Origin: Bradyrhizobium sp. AT1
GTDB lineage: Bacteria; Pseudomonadota; Alphaproteobacteria; Rhizobiales; Xanthobacteraceae
NCBI RefSeq assembly: GCF_001590795.1
Contig: NZ_JXDL01000001.1
Location: forward strand, 4,809,988 to 4,842,595
Direction of reading: 5' to 3'
DNA: 32,608 bases
Shown in pieces: positions 15,640-24,645 of the stretch. Below the pieces are notes generated by a model. The model was not told where the DNA came from. It was given only the letters and a program-made list of their open reading frames with translations, and ran no database searches. The position numbers were made by a program, and so were the translations under genes. Position 1 is the stretch's first letter. Every line of letters begins with the position of its first letter.

Positions 15640-16155
15640 ATGAGAGATTTGCGCGTGACGAATGAAAAGCCCTACCGCCCCAACGTGGGGATCGCTCTCT
15701 TCAACACCGAGGGCCGCGTGCTGATCGGCCACCGCTTCAAGGGCGACGGGCCCGAGATCATCCTGCCGGGGCTCGACTGGCAGATGCCGCAGGGCGGCGT
15801 CGACGAAGGCGAGAATTTGCGCGATGCCGCGATGCGCGAGCTCTGGGAGGAGACCAGCGTCGTCAGCGCGGACTATCTCGGCGAGACCGACTGGTTCACT
15901 TACGAATTCCCGCCTTACGACGGCCCGCAGACGCATCGCCTCGCGAAATTCCGCGGCCAGCGGCAAAAATGGTTCGCGCTGCGCTTCACCGGCAAGGATG
16001 ACGAGATCGATCCGCTGACGCCGCGCAACGGCCAGCCCGCCGAGTTCGACGCCTGGCGCTGGGAACGCCTGGATCGCGTTGCCGACGTCGTGGTGCCGTT
16101 CCGGCGCGAGGTTTATCTCGCGGTGGCGCGGGAGTTTGCAGGGTTCGCAAACTGA
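15640..16155 (+). CDS. RNA pyrophosphohydrolase-like Nudix protein, copy 2
   Basis: A 171-residue paralogue of the preceding gene. It has the same Nudix box (GGVDEGENLRDAAMRELWEE) and the same GQRQKWFALRFTGKDDEI and AWRWERL blocks. It differs in the loop after the first strand (HRFKGDGPEIILPGLDW) and in the C-terminal half. Several starts are in frame: GTG 15616 and ATGs at 15622, 15634 and 15640. I choose 15640 because GGGA lies 6 nt upstream and the protein then reads MRDLRVTNEKPYRPNVGIAL. The spacer before it contains part of an intergenic repeat, which could have created the extra start codons. Whether it has RppH activity or another nucleotide substrate is unknown. Confidence 0.9.
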   Translation: MRDLRVTNEKPYRPNVGIALFNTEGRVLIGHRFKGDGPEIILPGLDWQMPQGGVDEGENLRDAAMRELWEETSVVSADYLGETDWFTYEFPPYDGPQTHRLAKFRGQRQKWFALRFTGKDDEIDPLTPRNGQPAEFDAWRWERLDRVADVVVPFRREVYLAVAREFAGFAN

Positions 16156-16162
16156 AAATCGC

Positions 16163-16192
16163 GAAAACAACCCCATGCACAGTAGAATGGGG
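16163..16192 (-). terminator. Candidate terminator after the cyclase gene
   Basis: Read on the minus strand, CCCCAT and ATGGGG form a 6-bp stem with a 10-nt loop, followed by TTGTTTTC. It lies 35 bp beyond the cyclase stop, between two convergent genes. The stem is short, so confidence is moderate. Confidence 0.45.
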
Positions 16193-16226
16193 CTGAAATC
16201 GTTGGGGAATCTTTCGCCGGAAATTT

Positions 16227-17888
16227 CTAATTGATCGGTCCCACAGTGAACGGGCCGATCGCGATGACGTGGCAATTGCTGTCGCGCTTGGCGCAGTCGG
16301 CGAGCGCGGAGGTGACGGCAGCCTGCTCGTCGGCGGCCTTGAGGCCGAGGCCCGGCCGGCCGGCGGTGCCGACGGCAACCGCATTCCAGCCCATGGCGTC
16401 GCCGAGCTTGCGCACCACCTCGCCGCGCGCATCCGCCAGGATCGAGGCGTTGGAGGCAGCGTGGAAGAAGCCGGTGATCCTGAACAGGGTCGGGATCGGT
16501 ACGACGAAATTGTCGTCGATGGCGACCACCATGCACGCGGTGCCGGCAATCGCGCCGCAGGATTCCAGCGACCGCCGCGCCGCATCCTCCGCAGACGAGG
16601 CGCCGAGCACCATGAAATATTGTCCGCCCGGGCCGAGCGCGACCGAGCGGGATTTCGCCGCCGGCACGAAGATGTTCTCGAGCCGGACCTTCTGCGGCTC
16701 GCGCACCATCGGAAAGTCCTTCGAGGCGAAGGGCCGCTCGGTCATGGCATCGTGGCGCACGAAGGGTTGTGCCGGCATCGGCGGCTTGCCGTGCGTGTAG
16801 ACGACGGTGTCGCCGACTGCGTAGAGCTCGCAGCGGCGCGGCGATTGCGCGGCGTCGGCGCGCTTCTGGCACTGCTCGAGCGCCATGTTGCGCGCGGCCT
16901 CCTCGCTCGCCTGATTCAGCGCCGAACCGGTGAAGCCGCCGACATTGAGCGCGAAGGCCTTGTAATCGCCGGAGCTCGCATAATCGCCGGCGAGGAAGCT
17001 GCGGACACGCTCGTTGATGAAGGGCACGCCGTCGGCGGAGAACTTGCCTGACAGCGGGGATGCCGATGGCGACGGCATCGGCGCCATCGCGGCGCCGGCG
17101 TTGGGCGGTGTCATCGGAGCCATCGGCGCCTTGGCCATCTGGGTCGGCGTTGGGCTCGGCGCCGCAGCGCTCGCCGTCGGCGTTACGCTGGGTGTCACGG
17201 CCGGCGTCGCTGCGACATAGGCCGTCTGCTTGAGCTTGGTGTTGTAGAGAAAGCCCGTCACGCCAATGCCTGCGATCGAGACCACCGCGACCACCAGCGG
17301 CCACATCCACACCGGAGCGGCGGCCAGCCTGGCGGCCGGCTTCTTCAGCTGCGGCTTGCCATAGGTCCCGTCCTCGCGCCGCATCGCCACCATGTAGGCA
17401 TGCACCGGCGTCGGGATGTTCTTGACCTCCTGCGCGCCGATATCGGCGAACTGCACCGAGAGCTTGTTGGCGACCTGCTCGTGCACCGCGCGGGAGACGC
17501 AGATGCCGCCGACCTCGGCAAGCCCTTCAAGCCTTGCCGCGATGTTGACGCCATCCCCCAAGAGATCGCCGTTACGCTCGACCACGTCGCCGATGGTGAT
17601 CCCGATGCGGAACGACATCTGCCGGCTCGGCGGATAGGCCATGTTGCGGGTTCGCAAGCTTTCCTGGATGTCGATCGCGCAACGCACCGCGTCGACCGCG
17701 CTCGGGAATTCCGCGAGCACGGCATCGCCCGCCGTGTTGAAGATGCGCCCGCCGGACCTGGCGATGAAATCGTCGACGACCTCGCGATAGGAGGCCAGAC
17801 GCCGCAGCGTCTCCTCTTCGTCTTCCGCAACCAGCCTCGAATAGCCGGCAATATCGGCTGCGAAGATCGCTGCGATCTTGCGTTTCAT
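16227..17888 (-). CDS. Membrane class III adenylate/guanylate cyclase with C-terminal DUF4189-like repeats
   Basis: A 553-residue protein. Residues 1-170 form a class III cyclase domain with metal-binding aspartates D12 (FAADIAGYSRL) and D55 (NTAGDAVLAEF), and N115/R119 in GDGVNIAARLEGLAE. The catalytic site therefore looks intact and should make cAMP or cGMP. One membrane span (about 193-214) and a Pro/Ala/Thr/Ser linker (224-285) follow. The C-terminal half has three similar modules, each with an alanine-rich helix and a cysteine pair (C340/C353, C444/C452, C532/C539), resembling DUF4189. Topology implies a cytoplasmic cyclase and a periplasmic disulfide-bonded region, possibly a sensor. 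The ATG at 17886-17888 opens directly into the domain. It is read in the same direction as atpHAGDC but lies beyond a candidate terminator. Confidence 0.9.
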   Translation of the reverse strand: MKRKIAAIFAADIAGYSRLVAEDEEETLRRLASYREVVDDFIARSGGRIFNTAGDAVLAEFPSAVDAVRCAIDIQESLRTRNMAYPPSRQMSFRIGITIGDVVERNGDLLGDGVNIAARLEGLAEVGGICVSRAVHEQVANKLSVQFADIGAQEVKNIPTPVHAYMVAMRREDGTYGKPQLKKPAARLAAAPVWMWPLVVAVVSIAGIGVTGFLYNTKLKQTAYVAATPAVTPSVTPTASAAAPSPTPTQMAKAPMAPMTPPNAGAAMAPMPSPSASPLSGKFSADGVPFINERVRSFLAGDYASSGDYKAFALNVGGFTGSALNQASEEAARNMALEQCQKRADAAQSPRRCELYAVGDTVVYTHGKPPMPAQPFVRHDAMTERPFASKDFPMVREPQKVRLENIFVPAAKSRSVALGPGGQYFMVLGASSAEDAARRSLESCGAIAGTACMVVAIDDNFVVPIPTLFRITGFFHAASNASILADARGEVVRKLGDAMGWNAVAVGTAGRPGLGLKAADEQAAVTSALADCAKRDSNCHVIAIGPFTVGPIN

Positions 17889-18018
17889 CTGCGACCCGCC
17901 CCGGGAACAAAATTCGCCGGGGAAGAATGCCGCTATCGGAAGCGCGGTGCAACAAAGTTTCAGCGCCCGCCACGGTCCGTGACGAGCGCTGAGCCTGTTC
18001 AGGAATTTTAGGCCTGAT

Positions 18019-18041
18019 GCCCCGGAGCGGTGCCCCGGGGC
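18019..18041 (-). terminator. Candidate hairpin terminator of the atp operon
   Basis: GCCCCGG and CCGGGGC form a perfect 7-bp stem with a 9-nt loop directly after the atpC stop codon. On the minus strand it is followed by ATCAGGCCTAAAATT, so the T-run is weak. Position supports a role at the end of the operon transcript; the sequence alone is not decisive. Confidence 0.45.
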
Positions 18042-18449
18042 TTAGTGCATAGCCGTCGAGCTGAGCTGATGCTGGATGCTCTTGTAGTGGTCGAGCCGCT
18101 CGATGGCGTGATCGAGCTCGCCGCCTTCGTGCTCCTTCAGCTTCTCTTCCATCTCCGAGATGGTCTCGGCGAACTGAGCGCGGTCAAGCTCGGCCAGCGA
18201 CGTCGCGACGTCGGCGAGCACCGTCAGGCCCTTTTCGGAGACTTCGGCAAGGCCGCCGAGCACGATGATCTTCTCGTGCTTGCCGCCGGTGGTGATGGTG
18301 AGAATACCGGGACGGATCGCGGCGACGACCGGCGCATGTCCAGCCAGCACGCCGAAATCACCCTCGACGCCGGGGATGTCGACCTGATCGACCTCACCCG
18401 AGAAGGCGAGCTTTTCCGGAGAGACGAGATCGAAATGGAAAGTGGCCAT
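18042..18449 (-). CDS. atpC: F1 ATP synthase epsilon subunit
   Basis: A 135-residue subunit of the central stalk of F1. The N-terminal beta-barrel starts MATFHFDLVSPEKLAFSGEV, with the conserved PGVEGDFGVLAGHAPVVAAI and IRPGILTI. A C-terminal two-helix region follows (AELDRAQFAETISEMEEKL onward). Epsilon couples rotation and can inhibit ATP hydrolysis. The frame extends upstream to 18470, but the ATG at 18447-18449 gives the family N-terminus. It is the last gene of atpHAGDC and is separated from atpD by 115 bp holding a palindromic repeat. Confidence 0.96.
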   Translation of the reverse strand: MATFHFDLVSPEKLAFSGEVDQVDIPGVEGDFGVLAGHAPVVAAIRPGILTITTGGKHEKIIVLGGLAEVSEKGLTVLADVATSLAELDRAQFAETISEMEEKLKEHEGGELDHAIERLDHYKSIQHQLSSTAMH

Positions 18450-18471
18450 GGTTGTTTCCGTTCTCTTCACT

Positions 18472-18557
18472 TGTCACCCGCGGGCTTGACCCGCGGGTCC
18501 ATCCATCAAAACCTTCTTTTGATGGATCGCCGGGGCAAGCCCGGCGATGACGAGATG
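18472..18557. repeat. Palindromic repeat between atpD and atpC
   Basis: The outer arms are TGTCACCCGCGGGCTTGACC and the related GGGGCAAGCCCGGCGATGAC. At the centre, ATCCATCAAAA (18501-18511) and TTTTGATGGAT (18517-18527) make a perfect 11-bp hairpin with a 5-nt loop. It belongs to the same family as 4563-4648 and 21001-21115. As part of the atp transcript it could fold into a stable hairpin between two cistrons. Confidence 0.8.
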
Positions 18558-18564
18558 ACTAAGC

Positions 18565-19998
<1,434 letters not shown>

Positions 19999-20078
19999 TG
20001 AATGTCTCCTTCGATCCGAACTTCTAAACCGCGGTCAGCGACCGGGATGTTGCATTGATGGGTACCGATGCGTCTTTG

Positions 20079-20951
20079 CTAGACGGCTTCGGCGCCCGAG
20101 ATGATTTCGATCAGTTCCTTGGTGATCTGCGCCTGACGCGTGCGGTTGTAGACCAGCGTCTGCTTGCGGATCATCTCACCGGCGTTGCGCGTCGCGTTGT
20201 CCATCGCGCTCATCTGCGCGCCGTAGAACGAGGCGTTGTTCTCGAGCAGCGCGCGGAAGATCTGGACCGCGAGGTTGCGCGGCAGAAGACGCGCGAGAAT
20301 CTCGTCCTCTTCCGGCTCGTATTCATAGGACGTGGTGTTGGCGGCAGCGCCTTCCTCGACCACCAGCGGGATGATCTGCTGGGCGGTCGGGATCTGCGCG
20401 ATCACCGAGCGGAAGCGCGAGTAGAACAGCGTGCAGACGTCGAACTCGCCGTTGTCGAACCGCGCCAACACCTTCTTGGCGATGTCCTCGGCATTGACGA
20501 AGCCGAGCTGGCGAACGCTGCGCAGGTCCATGTGCTCGACGATCTGCTTGTCGAACTGGCGGCGGAGCTGCTCGTAACCCTTGCGTCCCACGCAGAAGAA
20601 CTTCACGTCCTTGCCCTGCGCCATCAGCGCCAAAGCGCGCTCACGGGCGAGACGGACGATCGAGGAGTTGAAGGCGCCGGACAGGCCGCGCTCGCCGGTG
20701 CAGACCAGCAGCAGGTGAACCTGGTCCTTGCCGGTGCCGGCCAGCAGCACGGGCGCGCCGGGCGAGCCCGCCGCGGCGCTAGCAATGTTGGAGATCACCG
20801 CGCTCATCTTGTCGGCATAGGGACGCGCGGCTTCCGCCGCGGTCTGCGCGCGGCGCAGCTTGGAGGCCGCGACCATCTGCATGGCCTTGGTGATCTTTTG
20901 CGTCGCCTTGGTGGAGGCGATGCGGACGCGCATGTCTTTAAGTGACGCCAT
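20079..20951 (-). CDS. atpG: F1 ATP synthase gamma subunit
   Basis: A 290-residue rotor subunit of F1. The N-terminal coiled-coil helix MASLKDMRVRIASTKATQKI followed by TKAMQMVAASKLRRAQ is diagnostic. The C-terminal helix carries YGAQMSAMDNATRNAGEMI and TRQAQITKELIEIISGA, where gamma contacts the catalytic head. The Rossmann-like middle includes the conserved DRGLCG-type position, read here as GERGLSGAFNSSI. It lies between atpA (169 bp upstream, with a repeat in the spacer) and atpD. Confidence 0.97.
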   Translation of the reverse strand: MASLKDMRVRIASTKATQKITKAMQMVAASKLRRAQTAAEAARPYADKMSAVISNIASAAAGSPGAPVLLAGTGKDQVHLLLVCTGERGLSGAFNSSIVRLARERALALMAQGKDVKFFCVGRKGYEQLRRQFDKQIVEHMDLRSVRQLGFVNAEDIAKKVLARFDNGEFDVCTLFYSRFRSVIAQIPTAQQIIPLVVEEGAAANTTSYEYEPEEDEILARLLPRNLAVQIFRALLENNASFYGAQMSAMDNATRNAGEMIRKQTLVYNRTRQAQITKELIEIISGAEAV

Positions 20952-21000
20952 TCTTCGTCCCCAGCGATCAGCTTGCGGCTCGACCGCGACCCTATCTTTT

Positions 21001-21115
21001 CGTCATGCCCGGGCTTGTCCCGGGCATCCACGTCTTGTCGCCACGCAGTAAGGCGTGGATGGCCGGGACTTCAGTTACGAAGACGCGCTTCGCGCTTTAG
21101 CCCGGCCGTGACGGC
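21001..21115. repeat. Palindromic repeat between atpA and atpG, with an interrupted arm
   Basis: The left arm CGTCATGCCCGGGCTTGTCC is mirrored by GGCCGGG...GCCCGGCCGTGACG. Compared with the copy at 4563-4648, the right arm is split by about 30 bp that contain their own palindrome, GCGCTTCGCGC. It fills most of the 169-bp spacer inside the ATP synthase operon. Confidence 0.75.
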
Positions 21116-21120
21116 GTTAC

Positions 21121-22649
<1,529 letters not shown>

Positions 22650-22650
<1 letters not shown>

Positions 22651-23210
22651 CAGCCTGCCTCTTTCATCGCGTGCTTGATCGAATTGAGTTTGGTGCGAAG
22701 CGAACCATCGATCATGCGGCTGCCCAGCTTGACGACGAGGCCACCGATGATCGCGGGATCGACTTTCACGTTCAGCGCGACGTCCTTGCCGGTCACCGAC
22801 TTCAGGGCAACCTTGAGGGCGTCGAGATTCTTGTCAGAGAGCGCTTCCGCCACCGTGACGTCGGCCGTTGCCTCGCCCTTGAACTTGGCAACGAGGGCGC
22901 GGTAGGCGCGAATGACGTCCGCCACCACGAACAGGCGGCGGTTGGCGGTCAGCACTTTGAGGAAATTGGCGGAGATGCCGGCGATGCCGGCCTTGTCCAG
23001 CACGGCCGAAAGAGCCCGGGACTGGACGTCGGCCGCGAACACCGGGCTGCGAACGAGGCGCTTCAGATCGGCGCTTTCGGCCAGCAAGGCCTCGAATTTC
23101 TCGAGATCGGCCTTGACCTCGTCGACCAGTTTCTGGTCGCGGGCCAGCTCGAACAAGGCCGTTGCATAACGGCCGGACACACCGGAAACGGACGTATCTT
23201 CTGCAGCCAC
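22650..23210 (-). CDS. atpH: F1 ATP synthase delta subunit
   Basis: A 186-residue peripheral-stalk subunit linking F1 to the F0 b subunits. The OSCP/delta signature is visible: SGVSGRYATALFELARDQKL, then LVRSPVFAADVQSRALSAVL, and the C-terminal DPAIIGGLVVKLGSRMIDGS. The frame extends to 23261, but the GTG at 23208-23210 (read VAAEDTSVSG) gives the usual alphaproteobacterial N-terminus and an AG-rich stretch lies upstream. It is the first gene of atpHAGDC. The F0 genes are absent from the window, consistent with the separate F0 cluster of alphaproteobacteria. Confidence 0.95.
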
Positions 23211-23696
23211 AGACGCGCTCTTTTTGCTGTCAAACTCGCAAGGGAAAAACCGTCGCCACAAAGCGGCGCCTAGCGATCCAAGCCCTTGGAATTCAAGCGG
23301 GACTTCGATTTCCGGCCGACACGGGACGTGCCGGATCCGTTAAAATCGCGGCTTTGCTAACATAGCAGGCGCGCAGGTGCAACATGACGCCAAATTAAAG
23401 GCACGAGGTTCTGTCGCCAGTTCGTCGCACGCTGCGACACTTCGATAGCCGTCTGATCCGAGATGGGACCCAAGGGTCGGATAAGGATCGGACAACCTGC
23501 CGGGTCACGGAATGTGAGAGACCTCGCCGTGCTCCTTCCGGGTGCGTTGGTTCCTGCCCTCAGCGCATAGCGGCCATGAACACGGATCGCTGAGGCGTGA
23601 TTCGGCCGCCCTCAGCTCCACTCGCCGAATACTTACCCAATTCTAAATATCCGACGCGACAACTTCGCTCTACAGTATTCGCATGTAATCGGTAGG

Positions 23697-23711
23697 TTAA
23701 TAAATCTTTAA
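23697..23711. promoter_or_regulatory. Candidate CtrA-binding box (TTAA-N7-TTAA)
   Basis: TTAATAAATCTTTAA is a perfect match to the full CtrA box TTAA-N7-TTAA, the site of the alphaproteobacterial cell-cycle regulator CtrA. It lies 182 bp upstream of the rlpA start codon and about 490 bp from atpH. rlpA encodes a septal cell-wall enzyme family, so cell-cycle control would make sense. The match is seen directly; regulation is inferred. Confidence 0.5.
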
Positions 23712-23856
23712 AGAGAAAGATTACGGAACATCGGCTGAATATCTGATGCCGGTAACAAGATATTTCATGACGACACAGAATGGATTTACTGCCCAATTCA
23801 TGCCGCATTGGGAATCGAAACGCCAAACCGCTCACAAACTGATGGGGGCTCCACTA

Positions 23857-23870
23857 GCCACATATGTGGC
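23857..23870. promoter_or_regulatory. 14-bp perfect palindrome just upstream of rlpA
   Basis: GCCACATATGTGGC is fully self-complementary and ends 23 bp before the rlpA ATG. It could be an operator overlapping the transcription start, or a hairpin in the leader. No known regulator consensus was recognised. Confidence 0.4.
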
Positions 23871-23893
23871 AATACTAGCTTAGGGACCACTAA

Positions 23894-24397
23894 ATGCTGT
23901 CTTTGAAGACGCTGGGCACTGTGACCCGGCCGCGTACGGCGATCGCTTTCGTTGCCGCAACTCTCCTCATCGGTGGAACTGCCACCGAAGCTTCCGCCAA
24001 ATCCCGCCACCACCGGCATCACCATCATCACCGTCACCAGGCCCAGACCGATACCAACGCGACCTCCGATTGGCGCAACGCCAATGCGTCGATGAACCCG
24101 ACCTCGGGCGGCGGCCGCAGCTTCTCCGGCATGGCCTCCTATTACGGCAACGAGTCCGGCAGCCGCACCGCCTCGGGCCAGCGCTTCAACCAGAACGCCC
24201 TGACCGCGGCGCACCGCTCGCTGCCGTTCGGCACCAAGCTGCGCGTCACCCACCGCGGCTCGAGCGTCATCGTCACCATCAATGACCGTGGCCCGTTCAT
24301 TCGCGGCAGGGTTCTCGACCTCTCCACGGGCGCTGCCCGCGCCATCGGCCTCACCGGCGCCGGCGTTGGCCGCGTCACCGCGGAAGTCGTCTCCTAA
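23894..24397 (+). CDS. rlpA: RlpA-like septal lytic transglycosylase
   Basis: A 167-residue exported protein with a double-psi beta-barrel, the family that cleaves peptidoglycan strands lacking stem peptides at the septum. A signal peptide (about 1-35, ending TEASA) precedes a striking His-rich stretch, HHRHHHHHRH (39-48). The catalytic barrel begins FSGMASYYGNESG. H107 (TAAHRSLPFGT) and D131 (INDRGPF) match the conserved catalytic residues of RlpA. There is no lipobox cysteine and no SPOR domain, so it is a short soluble or loosely attached form. It has its own upstream control region and a strong terminator. Confidence 0.93.
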   Translation: MLSLKTLGTVTRPRTAIAFVAATLLIGGTATEASAKSRHHRHHHHHRHQAQTDTNATSDWRNANASMNPTSGGGRSFSGMASYYGNESGSRTASGQRFNQNALTAAHRSLPFGTKLRVTHRGSSVIVTINDRGPFIRGRVLDLSTGAARAIGLTGAGVGRVTAEVVS

Positions 24398-24457
24398 GGC
24401 GCGTTAGCGCCGTCACGATACGCGCAGATTTCCATCAGTTTGATGCGCGTCTGAAAC

Positions 24458-24491
24458 AAGCCCGCGGTCTTGGGGGACCGCGGGCTTTTTT
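24458..24491. terminator. Intrinsic terminator between rlpA and priA
   Basis: AAGCCCGCGGTC and GACCGCGGGCTT form a perfect 12-bp stem with a 6-nt loop, followed by TTTTTT on the plus strand. It lies 60 bp after the rlpA stop. On the minus strand the trailing sequence is less T-rich, but it may also help end the convergent priA transcript. Confidence 0.85.
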
Positions 24492-24500
24492 ACGTGCTGT

Positions 24501-24637
24501 CGTGTCCCGGACAAGCTGCAACGCGCAAGCGTTGCGGCGCAGAGCCGGGACCCAGGAGCCGCGAACTCCGCTGCGACATGGGCCCCGGCTCTGCAGCGCA
24601 CCGTCGAAGAGACGCTGCGCTGCGTCCGGGGCACGGG
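24501..24637. repeat. Palindromic intergenic repeat, CCGGACGCAGCGCAGCG family
   Basis: Arms GTGTCCCGGAC and GTCCGGGGCAC are inverted. Inside them GCAGAGCCGGGACC and GGCCCCGGCTCTGC are also inverted, giving a two-level palindrome. The same family occurs at 27951-28082. It lies between the rlpA terminator and the priA stop. Confidence 0.75.
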
Positions 24638-24645
24638 ACCATTTC

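Larger units (their letters stand above)
23211..23893. other. 683-bp gene-free control region between atpH and rlpA
   Basis: This divergent spacer holds the leaders of the atp operon and rlpA. I see no convincing gene. A 91-codon minus-strand frame at 23560-23835 has no recognisable features. An 8-bp stem CCTCAGCG/CGCTGAGG lies at 23558-23595. The part from about 23630 to 23800 is clearly AT-richer than the rest of the window. It contains AATCTTT/AAAGATT (23703-23722), GTAATC/GATTAC (23685-23724) and a TTAA-N7-TTAA box. A small untranslated RNA cannot be excluded. Confidence 0.6.

Noticed and set aside
23500..23560. CCGGAAGGAGCA on the minus strand, resembling the SRP RNA tip
   Set aside because: The flanking bases do not form the conserved symmetric loop and stem of 4.5S RNA; the match is limited to the short loop region.
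23560..23835. A 91-codon minus-strand frame in the atpH-rlpA spacer
   Set aside because: No ribosome site, no recognisable motif, and it crosses the AT-rich control region and the CtrA-type box. It could be real only if conserved in relatives.
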